In this document: piece by piece, positions 1 through 6,980 of the stretch | How the letters are laid out: every line of letters begins with the position of its first letter | Numbering within the stretch: position 1 is the first letter of the stretch | Source: HdN1 sp052035295 | GTDB lineage: Bacteria; Pseudomonadota; Gammaproteobacteria; Pseudomonadales; Ketobacteraceae | Direction of reading: 5' to 3' | Assembly: GCA_052035295.1 (NCBI GenBank) | Contig: JBPOHS010000167.1 | Coordinates: forward strand, 1 to 24,589 | DNA: 24,589 nucleotides | Notes under the pieces: generated by a model | The model's input: only the letters and a program-made list of their open reading frames with translations | Database searches by the model: none | What the model was told of the DNA's origin: nothing | Position numbers and translations under genes: made by a program

Positions 1-20
1 TGTGCACGGCCTGGAAAGCG

Positions 21-40
21 AAAAAGCCCGATCTATCGGG
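21..40 (-). terminator. Possible intrinsic terminator of the rhuM-fic gene
   Basis: Read on the minus strand, CCCGAT and ATCGGG form a 6-bp stem followed by C and five T residues. The two-base loop is tight, so the real hairpin probably opens to a 4-bp stem with a six-base loop. The gene's TAG stop lies inside the hairpin, so translation and hairpin folding would compete. The stem is short and confidence is moderate. Confidence 0.45.
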
Positions 41-1037
41 GCGCGATTCCGTTCGGCAGCTGCAACATATTCATGATCAAGCGAATCAGCGTTTCTTTCT
101 GTTTCGGGTCTGATTCGGCGACCAGCAGGGTCAGTGCGGCCAAGCCGGTGTCATTGATCACCGGATTGCCTTCTGCACTGAGCAGGCGCTGATTGCGATG
201 CAGAAAATCCACAAACAAAAACGCGCCACTGCGTTTGTTGCCGTCGGAAAAAGGGTGGTTTTTCACCACGAAATATAGCAAATGGGCGGCTTTGCTTTCC
301 ACAGTGGGGTATGCCGGCTCACCGAATACGGTTTGGTTCAGATTGCCGAAAATACCTGCCAGCCCGCTATCGCGCACTTGGGCGAACAAGTGGGAAGCTT
401 CACCCTTGGCCAGTAACTGCTGCTTGAGCTGTAGCAGCGCTGCCATGGCTTCCTCGGGGGTGGGCAGTTGACCACCGTTCTGGCCGACGGGCTCTTCCAG
501 CAAGCCTTCGTCATAGCGTTGCAGCCAGAGGAAGGTTTGGGTGTAGCGGGACACGATATCCACCAGCCCGCAGCCTGCCGGGCCTGTCAGTTCCGGGCTT
601 TGCGCAGTTTTACGGATCAGCGCCAGGGCCTGCTCCAGCTCGGCGGCGTTTTTGTCAAAGCGGGCACGGTTGAGGCTGTAACCCTGAACCAGGTACTCTT
701 TCAGACGCTGGGTGGCCCAGATGCGGAATTGCGTCCCTTGCCGGGATTTGACACGGTATCCCACGGAAATAATGACATCCAGGTTGTAGTGTTCCACCTG
801 GTATGTTTTGCCGTCGGCAGCAGTTGTCGCAAAATTTGCGACAACTGCGTTTTTGATCAGCTCGCCCTCACTAAAGACATTGGCGATATGCTTGCCGATG
901 GTCTTGATATCTCTACCGAAAAGCTCGACCAATTGCTGCCTGTTGAGCCAGACAGAGTCCGCCTCAAGGCGCACCTGAATTTCAGTTTGCCCGTTGCTGG
1001 TTTGGTAGATTTCGATCTGGTTTTCGTTAGGAGACAT
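33..1037 (-). CDS. RhuM-Fic/DOC fusion protein (virulence protein RhuM/Fic/DOC family)
   Basis: A 334-residue two-domain protein. Residues 8-125 match the Virulence_RhuM domain, with WLNRQQLVELF (30-40) and a YNLDVIISVGYRVKS stretch (84-98); this domain is often annotated as DNA-binding-like. Residues 165-330 form a Fic/DOC fold with an intact active-site motif HPFSDGNKR at 261-269 (H261, F263, D265, G266, N267, R269). Fic enzymes usually transfer AMP or another nucleotide or phosphate group to a target protein; the target here is unknown. No separate antitoxin gene is visible next to it, and I did not find a convincing (S/T)xxxE(G/N) inhibitory helix. ATG at 1035-1037 has no strong Shine-Dalgarno. 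The gene begins 36 bp after the yicC stop on the same strand, so it may be read through from yicC. It sits where many gammaproteobacteria have gmk, so it is probably an accessory insertion. A perfect 29-bp palindrome lies at 820-848. Confidence 0.9.
   Translation of the reverse strand: MSPNENQIEIYQTSNGQTEIQVRLEADSVWLNRQQLVELFGRDIKTIGKHIANVFSEGELIKNAVVANFATTAADGKTYQVEHYNLDVIISVGYRVKSRQGTQFRIWATQRLKEYLVQGYSLNRARFDKNAAELEQALALIRKTAQSPELTGPAGCGLVDIVSRYTQTFLWLQRYDEGLLEEPVGQNGGQLPTPEEAMAALLQLKQQLLAKGEASHLFAQVRDSGLAGIFGNLNQTVFGEPAYPTVESKAAHLLYFVVKNHPFSDGNKRSGAFLFVDFLHRNQRLLSAEGNPVINDTGLAALTLLVAESDPKQKETLIRLIMNMLQLPNGIAPR
820..848. repeat. Perfect 29-bp palindrome inside the RhuM coding region
   Basis: The arms are GCAGTTGTCGCAAA (820-833) and TTTGCGACAACTGC (835-848), exact reverse complements flanking a single central base (834). 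It encodes residues 64-73 of the RhuM-Fic protein (A-V-V-A-N-F-A-T-T-A). Such long perfect symmetry is not expected by chance in a coding sequence. It could be a binding site for a dimeric protein, possibly RhuM itself, or a target site for recombination or nuclease cleavage. The structure is seen directly; the function is inference. Confidence 0.9.
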
Positions 1038-1073
1038 GTCGCGTCTTTTTAGTAATTGATACCCGCCTTCACC

Positions 1074-1940
1074 CTATTCGATGTTCTGAACCTGCTCGCG
1101 CATTTGCTCGATCAACACCTTCAACTCGACCGCCACCTGCGTGGTGCTGACATGCACCGACTTCGAGCCCAGCGTATTCGCCTCACGGTTGAGCTCCTGC
1201 ATCAGGAAATCCAGTCGCCGCCCCTGTGCGCCACCCTCGGCCAGAATGCGCCGCACCTCGTCGATATGGGTGCTCAGGCGATCCAGCTCTTCCTCGACAT
1301 CCATCTTGTGCGCCAACAGTACCATCTCCTGTTCCACGCGATCCTTGTCGAGGCTGGTCATGAACTCCTGCAGTCGGGCAGCCAGCTTGTCGCGTTGGGC
1401 CTGCAGGATCCCCGGTATGGCTTCACGCACGGTCACGACATGCCCACGGATGGCATCCAGTCGCTCTTCGAGGAGCTTGCGCAGCTCAGCACCTTCGCGT
1501 TCACGGACCTTGATGAAATCCTCCAGCGCCTCGTCAAACAGGCTCATCGCCGCGGCCTGCAGGCCTTTCAGGTCAGTCTCCGGGGTTTCGACGACGCCGG
1601 GCCACGTCAGCAGCGTTTGCGGGCTGATCTCGGCGGCGCCATCGGTCAGTGACGACAGCGTGTGCGCGGTCGCCAGAATCTGTTTCACCAGCGTTTCGTT
1701 CAGGCGCAGGTCGGCGACCTTGCTGTTGTCGCCCTTGAAGCGCAGGGTGCACTCCACCTTGCCCCGTGAAATTTTTTGTCTCAGGCGTTCGCGAACAGGC
1801 ATTTCAAGGTCACGGAAATTGTCTGGCAGGCGCGGCAGCGCCTCGAGAAAACGCTGGTTCACCGAACGGATTTCCCACGCCAGCGTGCCCCCGTCGGTGG
1901 CGAGTTCTTTGCGGCTGAAGGCGGTCATGCTGCGAATCAT
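1074..1940 (-). CDS. yicC: YicC family endoribonuclease
   Basis: A 288-residue protein, matching the usual YicC length (287 in E. coli). The N-terminus MIRSMTAFSR and the motif EIRSVNQRFLE are diagnostic, as is the C-terminal RRLDFLMQELNREANTLGSK. YicC proteins have been reported as endoribonucleases acting in RNA turnover. I chose ATG 1938-1940 because it gives the family N-terminus and has an AGGA (1948-1951) seven bases upstream. An upstream in-frame ATG at 2003 would add 21 residues but overlaps a likely -10 box at 1999-2004. yicC is divergent from rph, the arrangement seen in E. coli and Pseudomonas, and the RhuM-Fic gene follows closely downstream. Confidence 0.95.
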   Translation of the reverse strand: MIRSMTAFSRKELATDGGTLAWEIRSVNQRFLEALPRLPDNFRDLEMPVRERLRQKISRGKVECTLRFKGDNSKVADLRLNETLVKQILATAHTLSSLTDGAAEISPQTLLTWPGVVETPETDLKGLQAAAMSLFDEALEDFIKVREREGAELRKLLEERLDAIRGHVVTVREAIPGILQAQRDKLAARLQEFMTSLDKDRVEQEMVLLAHKMDVEEELDRLSTHIDEVRRILAEGGAQGRRLDFLMQELNREANTLGSKSVHVSTTQVAVELKVLIEQMREQVQNIE

Positions 1941-1998
1941 GGCGATATCCTGTGGTAGCTGTCGCCGGATAACGGCGGGGAAAGGGGTCGGCGGCGTA

Positions 1999-2027
1999 AT
2001 CATACCGCTGTTGGCTATGGCTGTCGC
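1999..2027 (-). promoter_or_regulatory. Candidate yicC promoter
   Basis: Minus-strand boxes are -35 GCGACA (2022-2027, four of six consensus bases) and -10 TATGAT (1999-2004), separated by 17 bp. Transcription would begin near 1990, about 50 bases before the chosen yicC start. Predicted by eye. Confidence 0.5.
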
Positions 2028-2040
2028 CTTTATCGGCTAG

Positions 2041-2070
2041 CGGACATCGGCATCAAAATTCGCTTATACT
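2041..2070 (+). promoter_or_regulatory. Candidate rph promoter
   Basis: A -10 box TATACT (2065-2070) is preceded at 18 bp by CGGACA (2041-2046, four of six bases of the -35 consensus). The predicted leader is about 58 bases and contains the Shine-Dalgarno AGGTGAG (2121-2127). The promoter is back to back with that of yicC. Confidence 0.5.
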
Positions 2071-2135
2071 CCTGCCCCCTGGCTAGTCATCACAGCCACC
2101 AAAAAAACGACAGCAACCAAAGGTGAGACCCTGCC

Positions 2136-2852
2136 ATGCGCCCCAGCGGAAGAAGGCCAGACGAACTGCGCAAAATCAATATTACCCGTCATTTCACCTG
2201 TCACGCCGAAGGTTCGGTGCTGGTGGAATTCGGCAACACCAAAGTCATCTGCACCGCCAGTGCGACCGAGGGTGTACCCCGTTTCCTGAAAGGTTCCGGC
2301 CAAGGCTGGGTGACGGCGGAATACGGCATGCTGCCGCGTTCCACGCACGACCGCATGGATCGCGAAGCGGCACGTGGCAAGCAGGGCGGCCGTACCCTCG
2401 AAATCCAGCGTTTGATTGCCCGTTCGCTGCGTGCAGCGGTGGATCTGAAAAAACTGGGCGAAAACACCATTTACGTCGATTGCGACGTGATTCAGGCCGA
2501 CGGCGGTACGCGCACGGCGTCCATCACTGGTGGCTGCGTGGCGCTGGTCGATGCTCTTTCGCATTTGCTCAAGAAGGGTTCGGTCAAGCAAGACCCGCTG
2601 ACCCGTCTGATCGCTTCTGTCTCGGTGGGCATCTACAAGGGCGTGCCGGTGCTGGATCTCGATTACCCTGAGGATTCAAAAGCCGAAACCGACATGAACG
2701 TGGTCATGACGCAGCATGGCGGTCTGGTCGAAGTGCAGGGCACGGCTGAAGGTGAGCCGTTCAGCCGTGAGCACATGAACGGAATGATGGATCTGGCCGA
2801 AAAAGGCATCAAGGATCTGGTGGCCCTGCAGCAGAAAGCGCTGGGCTGGTGA
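2136..2852 (+). CDS. rph: Ribonuclease PH
   Basis: A 238-residue protein, the same length as E. coli RNase PH. This phosphorolytic 3'-5' exoribonuclease trims tRNA 3' ends using inorganic phosphate and assembles as a hexameric ring. Visible signatures are the N-terminal RPSGRRPDELR, the GKQGGRTLEIQRLI segment (R86 region), the phosphate-binding GGTRTAS (123-129) and the TDMNVVMT segment near the C-terminus. ATG 2136 has AGGTGAG eight bases upstream. The protein is full length, unlike the frameshifted rph known from E. coli K-12. It is convergent with the exonuclease III gene; a 17-bp palindrome separates the two. Confidence 0.98.
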   Translation: MRPSGRRPDELRKINITRHFTCHAEGSVLVEFGNTKVICTASATEGVPRFLKGSGQGWVTAEYGMLPRSTHDRMDREAARGKQGGRTLEIQRLIARSLRAAVDLKKLGENTIYVDCDVIQADGGTRTASITGGCVALVDALSHLLKKGSVKQDPLTRLIASVSVGIYKGVPVLDLDYPEDSKAETDMNVVMTQHGGLVEVQGTAEGEPFSREHMNGMMDLAEKGIKDLVALQQKALGW

Positions 2853-2861
2853 TGTGAGGGC

Positions 2862-2895
2862 TTGGCCTGAGGGTGTGATCACACCTTCAGGTCAA
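2862..2895. terminator. Bidirectional hairpin between rph and the exonuclease III gene
   Basis: An almost perfect palindrome: TTGGCCTGAGGGTGTGA (2862-2878) against TCACACCTTCAGGTCAA (2879-2895), with two G-T pairs. It begins ten bases past the rph stop and contains the exonuclease gene's stop codon at its centre. There is no long T run on either side, so it may act as an RNA-stabilising hairpin or a weak terminator for the two convergent genes. Confidence 0.55.
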
Positions 2896-3667
2896 ATTCC
2901 ATGATCAGCGGCGCGTGATCCGAAAAGCGCTGCGCCTTGTAGATCTCGACCGACTTTATCGTGTCACGCAATGCCGGCGACACAATGTGGTAATCAATAC
3001 GCCACCCCACGTTCTTCGCCCACGCCTGCCCCCGGTTCGACCACCACGTATATTGATCGGGTTCCTGGTTCACCACGCGAAATGCATCCACCCAGCCCAG
3101 CTCGTCGAACACCTTGTCCAGCCAGGCGCGCTCTTCTGGCAAAAAGCCCGAGTTTTTCTGGTTGGAACGCCAGTTTTTCAGGTCGATGTTCCTGTGCGCG
3201 ATATTCCAGTCACCGCACAAAATGAAATGCCGCTCACTCTCGCGCCATGCACTCAATACCGGCAGGAACGCATCCAGAAACTTGTATTTCTTGGCCTGTG
3301 CTTCGTCGCTCGATGAGCCCGAGGGCAGATAAATCGAGGCAATACTGATATTGCCGTGGGGAGTGTTGTCGTAATCGATCTGGATATAACGACCTTCCTC
3401 ATCGGCAATGGGCCAGCCAAGCCCGGTGGTGATGCGGTCGGGTTTTTTCTTGCAGTAAATCGCCACACCGCTGTAGCCCTTTTTCTCGGCATCGAAAAAA
3501 TAGCTGTGATAACCGGGGATCTCGGTGATGGCAGGGGTGAGTTGGTCGATCTGCGCTTTGGTTTCCTGGATGCAGACGACATCCGGTTGGCGCGCTTGCA
3601 TCCACTCGAAAAAGCCCTTGGTAGCGGCAGAACGTATGCCGTTGGTGTTGGCGCTGACGATGATCAT
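2879..3667 (-). CDS. xth: Exodeoxyribonuclease III (AP endonuclease), at the Crc locus
   Basis: A 262-residue Mg-dependent exonuclease III/AP endonuclease that would cut DNA at abasic sites in base excision repair. ATG 3665-3667 gives the standard start MIIVSANTNG; an in-frame start 15 codons upstream would run into the promoter region. Catalytic residues are present: N7, E35 (QETKA), Y113 (IYLPSG), D153 and N155 (GDWN), D225 and D250-H251 (SDHAP). Segments such as KNWR and FLPEERAWLD resemble Pseudomonas Crc, whose gene occupies the same place beside pyrE. Crc has lost the catalytic residues; this protein keeps them, so it should be an active nuclease rather than an RNA-binding Hfq partner. 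Divergent from pyrE. Confidence 0.93.
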   Translation of the reverse strand: MIIVSANTNGIRSAATKGFFEWMQARQPDVVCIQETKAQIDQLTPAITEIPGYHSYFFDAEKKGYSGVAIYCKKKPDRITTGLGWPIADEEGRYIQIDYDNTPHGNISIASIYLPSGSSSDEAQAKKYKFLDAFLPVLSAWRESERHFILCGDWNIAHRNIDLKNWRSNQKNSGFLPEERAWLDKVFDELGWVDAFRVVNQEPDQYTWWSNRGQAWAKNVGWRIDYHIVSPALRDTIKSVEIYKAQRFSDHAPLIMEFDLKV

Positions 3668-3688
3668 GGCGAGTCTGGCGTTCCGATC

Positions 3689-3740
3689 GTTTAAAAAACG
3701 GTTATCATACACGATGAGATTCCGAAAACCGTTTTAAAAC
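3689..3740. promoter_or_regulatory. Inverted repeat in the divergent xth-pyrE promoter region
   Basis: AAAACGGTT (3695-3703) and AACCGTTTT (3727-3735) are exact 9-bp reverse complements, extended outward by GTTT (3689-3692) and AAAC (3737-3740). The 23-bp spacer holds possible -10 boxes for both directions: TATCAT (3703-3708, plus) and TATGAT (3704-3709, minus). No good -35 boxes are visible. This could be an operator or a structured leader for pyrE; the role is inference. Confidence 0.4.
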
Positions 3741-3754
3741 AGCGAGGTTATCGC

Positions 3755-4408
3755 GTGGAAGCGTTTCAGCGAGCGTTTATCGAAACGGCCCTGGCCAGTC
3801 AGGTGCTGAAGTTTGGCGAGTTCACCTTGAAGTCGGGGCGCAAGAGCCCTTATTTCTTCAATGCCGGTCTGTTCAACAGCGGGCGGGCGCTGGCGCAGCT
3901 GGGTCGTTATTTTGCCGAGGCCATCGTGCACAGTGATCTGCAGTTTGACGTGCTGTTCGGGCCGGCGTACAAGGGCATTCCGATTGCGTCGGCAACGGCA
4001 GTCGCGCTGGCAGACCAGCATGATCGCGATGTGCCCTGGTGTTTCAACCGCAAGGAGGCCAAGGACCACGGTGAAGGTGGTTCGTTGGTCGGTTCCCCCC
4101 TGCAGGGGCAGGTCCTGATCATCGATGACGTCATCACGGCGGGAACCGCGATTCGCGAGGTCATGACCATCATTGATCATTCCCCGGCCACGTTGGGTGG
4201 CGTGGTAGTGGCACTGGATCGTCAGGAACGCGGGCGTGGTGAACTGTCGGCCATCCAGGAAGTCGAGCGTGACTTCAAGGTGCCGGTGATCAGCATCATC
4301 AAACTCGAGCATCTGATTGAATTTCTGCGGGAAAAGTCAGGCGAGAATGGGGAATTTGCCATACACCTGGCAGCGATTGAGCGCTATCGTGGCGAGTACG
4401 GGGTTTGA
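3755..4408 (+). CDS. pyrE: Orotate phosphoribosyltransferase
   Basis: A 217-residue enzyme (E. coli 213) that joins orotate and PRPP to make orotidine 5'-phosphate in pyrimidine synthesis. The PRPP-binding motif VLIIDDVITAGTA is at 120-132, the catalytic loop RKEAKDHGEGG at 99-109, and the FTLKSGRKSPYFFNAG substrate segment near the N-terminus. The start is GTG at 3755 with GAGG (3744-3747) seven bases upstream; this start gives the standard N-terminus. It is divergent from the exonuclease III gene across a short region with an inverted repeat. Confidence 0.98.
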   Translation: MEAFQRAFIETALASQVLKFGEFTLKSGRKSPYFFNAGLFNSGRALAQLGRYFAEAIVHSDLQFDVLFGPAYKGIPIASATAVALADQHDRDVPWCFNRKEAKDHGEGGSLVGSPLQGQVLIIDDVITAGTAIREVMTIIDHSPATLGGVVVALDRQERGRGELSAIQEVERDFKVPVISIIKLEHLIEFLREKSGENGEFAIHLAAIERYRGEYGV

Positions 4409-4433
4409 TGGCCGGTCGGCAGGAGTGCGCTTT

Positions 4434-4462
4434 CTGCCACTGCGCCGGTTTCCGGCTAGAAT
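4434..4462 (+). promoter_or_regulatory. Candidate promoter of the DUF4124 gene
   Basis: CTGCCA (4434-4439) and TAGAAT (4457-4462, five of six consensus bases) are separated by 17 bp. The predicted leader is about 75 bases and ends in the ribosome-binding region GTAGG (4534-4538) before ATG 4543. It lies in the 134-bp gap after pyrE. Confidence 0.45.
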
Positions 4463-4542
4463 CAAGCAAAGCTAAAATTTGGTAGAGATCGTGTCATGCT
4501 GCGCGGCCTGTGCTGTGGCAGGCGCTACATCAGGTAGGTTAA

Positions 4543-5247
4543 ATGTCTCATATTGCAGTGCGTGCGTTGGCGGGTTGGCTGGCGCTGGTGGTGTCGGTGC
4601 CGGCGTGGTCAGCTGAGCCTCCCGGCGCGAAAAAACTGTATCGCTACACCAATGACAAGGGCGTAGTGGTGCTGGATTTTCAGATTCCGCCCGATCATAT
4701 TTATCGCGGCTACACCGTGCTGAGTCCGAGTGGCACGGTGCTTGAGGTGGTGCCTCCTTCCATGAGCCCGAAGCAAAGAGAGGAGCTCAAGCTTCGCGAG
4801 CCTGAAGTGCTGAGGGCGCAAGAGGAAAAGAAAAAGCGTGACGAAGCGGATCGCCGGCTGTTGGCTGTGTTTTCCACGGAAGAAGACGCTGCACGTGCAC
4901 GGGATCGCAAGCTCGAGGCGCTGGATTTGCAGATCTCAGTCGACAAGGGCAACGTGGCGCGGTTGCAGTCCGAGCTGGATACTACCCAGGCTCAGGCAGC
5001 GAACAAGGAACGTGCCGGGCAGCCCGTGCCTGATTATATCGTTGAAAAAATAGACAGCCTTTCGCGCCAGATCACGACCCTGGGCGAGGGCATCAAGAAG
5101 CGGCAGCAAGAGAAAGAAATCATTCGCAAGGCGGCGGATTTCGATGTCGAGCGCCTCAAGTACTTGCTGTCTCATCCCGAGATTGTGAGGGAGTTACAAA
5201 AAACGGAGCGGACTGCCGACAAGAGCGGGGCTGCCCCCCGACGCTGA
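4543..5247 (+). CDS. DUF4124 domain-containing exported protein with coiled coil
   Basis: A 234-residue protein of unknown function. Residues 1-24 form a signal peptide with a probable cleavage after AWSA, so it should be periplasmic. Residues 30-70 (KLYRYTNDKGVVVLDFQIPP...) match the DUF4124 pattern, in which a lysine- and tyrosine-rich strand precedes a 'D-x-x-G' turn. Residues 75-225 are highly charged, rich in E, K, R, Q and A, and predicted coiled coil. The gene has its own candidate promoter and is convergent with slmA, with 15 bp between the stops. The context does not indicate a role; it may be an envelope structural or scaffold protein. Confidence 0.8.
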   Translation: MSHIAVRALAGWLALVVSVPAWSAEPPGAKKLYRYTNDKGVVVLDFQIPPDHIYRGYTVLSPSGTVLEVVPPSMSPKQREELKLREPEVLRAQEEKKKRDEADRRLLAVFSTEEDAARARDRKLEALDLQISVDKGNVARLQSELDTTQAQAANKERAGQPVPDYIVEKIDSLSRQITTLGEGIKKRQQEKEIIRKAADFDVERLKYLLSHPEIVRELQKTERTADKSGAAPRR

Positions 5248-5266
5248 TCGGGTAGCGTTCGATCAG
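5244..5266. terminator. Inverted repeat spanning the convergent stops of the DUF4124 gene and slmA
   Basis: CTGATC (5244-5249) and GATCAG (5261-5266) are exact reverse complements around an 11-base loop. They contain the TGA of the DUF4124 gene (5245-5247) and the slmA stop (5263-5265). A T run on the plus strand (5278-5282) lies a little further on. It is probably a weak shared terminator. Confidence 0.35.
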
Positions 5267-5916
5267 GCCAATGAGGCTTTTTCAGTCGTTGCGTTCACAA
5301 ATACCTGCTGCGCCATGAACCGCCAGTGGGTGTCCCAATGTTCGGTCGGCATGCGCTTGAAACCTGAGCGCACGAACTGACAGATCTTGCCTTCCGCCGA
5401 GGCCAGCATCAGGTTGGCCGTTTCTGCAATCGTCATTCGCGTGCGCAATTTCTCGCGCAATTCGGCTTCACGCAGAATTTGCTTCAGCTGCGTTTCGAGG
5501 CGATCGAACAGTTGTATCACCCGAATGCGCAAGCGTTCGTTTTCCCCGGTAATCGCGTCGCCGGTCAGGATACGCGTGATCCCCGGGTTGCGCTCGCAGA
5601 ACACCAGCAGCAGCACAATGATCTGCTGGCATTGCGACAGGGCCGAAGTCTCATCGCGCATGATGGTATGAATGCGGGTGAACAGGCTGTCCTCGATGAA
5701 CTCGATCAAGCCCTCGAACATGCGCGCCTTGCTGGGAAAGTGGCGGTAAAGCGCCGCTTCGGAAACGCCCACTTCCTTGGCCAGGGCGGCCGTCGTGATA
5801 CGACCGCCGGGCTCGGCTTGCAGCATGCTGGCGAGTGCCTGCAGGATCTGTTCTTTGCGCGACACTTTCTTCCCATTGCTGTTGGAAGGAAGGTCGGCAG
5901 CCGTCACGCTCGGCAT
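5263..5916 (-). CDS. slmA: Nucleoid occlusion factor SlmA (TetR family)
   Basis: A 217-residue TetR-fold protein. SlmA binds specific chromosomal sites and, when bound, blocks FtsZ ring assembly over the nucleoid. The helix-turn-helix is at 40-67 (ITTAALAKEVGVSEAALYRHFPSK), followed by the characteristic LIEFIEDSLFTRI and FCERNPGITRILTGDAI segments, which resemble E. coli SlmA. About 20 low-complexity residues precede the domain, slightly longer than in E. coli. ATG 5914-5916 has GAGGA (5921-5925) at good spacing. It begins 17 bp after the argB stop on the same strand, so it is probably the last gene of a coaBC-algC-argB-slmA unit. slmA lies near coaBC in E. coli as well. Confidence 0.95.
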   Translation of the reverse strand: MPSVTAADLPSNSNGKKVSRKEQILQALASMLQAEPGGRITTAALAKEVGVSEAALYRHFPSKARMFEGLIEFIEDSLFTRIHTIMRDETSALSQCQQIIVLLLVFCERNPGITRILTGDAITGENERLRIRVIQLFDRLETQLKQILREAELREKLRTRMTIAETANLMLASAEGKICQFVRSGFKRMPTEHWDTHWRFMAQQVFVNATTEKASLA

Positions 5917-5933
5917 GGTGTCCTCGCTCAGTC

Positions 5934-6842
5934 TCAGGTGGGAGAGTAGGCCTTGTTGGTAATCAAGGTGCCCACGCCTTCATTGGTGAAGATTTCCAGC
6001 AGCACCGCATGGGGCACGCGCCCGTCGATGATGTGGGCACTGGTGACACCGCCCTGCACGGCTTCAAGCGCGCAGCGAATCTTCGGCAGCATGCCACCGT
6101 AGATCGTCCCATCGGCAATCAAGGCGTCCACCTGCGTCGTGGTCAGGCCGGTCAATACATTACCTTGCTTGTCCTGCAGGCCACTGATGTTGGTCAGTAG
6201 CATGAGCTTTTCGGCCTTGAGGAATTCGGCGACCTTGCCGGCGACGAGGTCGGCGTTGATGTTGTAGCTCGAACCGTCTTCACCCACGCCGATAGGGGCG
6301 ATGACGGGAATGAAGTCGCCCTTCACCAGCATGTCGACGATTTCGGTATTGATGGACTCGACCTCGCCCACTTGGCCAATATCGATAATTTCCGGGGCCT
6401 GCATATCGGGCGTCATTCTCGTCACGTGGAGCTTTTTGGCGCGGATGAGCTGCGCATCCTTGCCTGAGAGGCCGACCGCCTTGCCACCGTTGTTGTTGAT
6501 CAGGTTGACGATGTCCTTGTTGACCAGGCCACCCAGCACCATTTCAACGACGTCCATGGTTTCGCTGTCGGTCACACGCATGCCATCAACGAAGTGGCTT
6601 TCTTTGCCGATGCGTTTCAGCAGGTCACCGATTTGCGGGCCGCCGCCGTGGACCACGACCGGATTGATGCCCACCAGCTTCATCAGCACGATGTCACGGG
6701 CGAAGCTGTTTTTGACCTCATCGGTTTCCATGGCATTGCCGCCGTATTTGACGACCACGGTTTTGCCGGTGAAACGCTGGATATACGGGAGTGCTTCTGA
6801 CAGCACTTGGGCGACGTTCATCGCCTGATCTTTACTCAACAT
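5934..6842 (-). CDS. argB: Acetylglutamate kinase
   Basis: A 302-residue enzyme (P. aeruginosa 301) that phosphorylates N-acetyl-L-glutamate in the second step of arginine synthesis. Visible motifs are VVKYGGNAM (31-38), VVHGGGPQI (63-71), NINADLVAGKVAE and GGMLPKIRCALEAV. The N-terminal helix (about residues 8-24, AQVLSEALPYIQRF) and the C-terminal EGVGTLI are typical of the hexameric, arginine-inhibited form, so feedback inhibition is likely. ATG 6840-6842 aligns with the family N-terminus, but no clear Shine-Dalgarno precedes it; an ATG seven codons in is an alternative. It is downstream of algC (138-bp gap) and upstream of slmA (17-bp gap), as in Pseudomonas for algC-argB. Confidence 0.97.
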   Translation of the reverse strand: MLSKDQAMNVAQVLSEALPYIQRFTGKTVVVKYGGNAMETDEVKNSFARDIVLMKLVGINPVVVHGGGPQIGDLLKRIGKESHFVDGMRVTDSETMDVVEMVLGGLVNKDIVNLINNNGGKAVGLSGKDAQLIRAKKLHVTRMTPDMQAPEIIDIGQVGEVESINTEIVDMLVKGDFIPVIAPIGVGEDGSSYNINADLVAGKVAEFLKAEKLMLLTNISGLQDKQGNVLTGLTTTQVDALIADGTIYGGMLPKIRCALEAVQGGVTSAHIIDGRVPHAVLLEIFTNEGVGTLITNKAYSPT

Positions 6843-6955
6843 AGACAGAAAAACAGCCGGTCTCGGCTATCCCCTCAGCACTAAAAAGGATGGCCCCACT
6901 TGCAAACGGGACGATAGTGGGTGGCCTGAAACGAATGAAAGCCCCAGGAATCGGC

Positions 6956-6977
6956 GGGCCGGCAAATACGCCGGCCC
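6956..6977. terminator. Strong hairpin just downstream of algC
   Basis: GGGCCGGC (6956-6963) and GCCGGCCC (6970-6977) form a perfect 8-bp GC stem with a six-base loop, starting three bases past the algC stop on the minus strand. No T run follows in either direction, so it is more likely an mRNA-stabilising or processing hairpin, or a Rho-assisted stop, than a classic intrinsic terminator. Confidence 0.45.
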
Positions 6978-6980
6978 AAA

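Noticed and set aside
468..1652. Open frames on the plus strand opposite rhuM-fic and yicC
   Set aside because: They are shadows of confident minus-strand genes without ribosome-binding sites or family features.
1941..2003. Upstream start for yicC adding 21 residues
   Set aside because: It overlaps the candidate -10 box and precedes the conserved MIRSMTAF start, which has its own ribosome-binding site.
2879..3667. Calling this gene crc by its neighbours
   Set aside because: The exonuclease catalytic residues lost in Crc are all present here.
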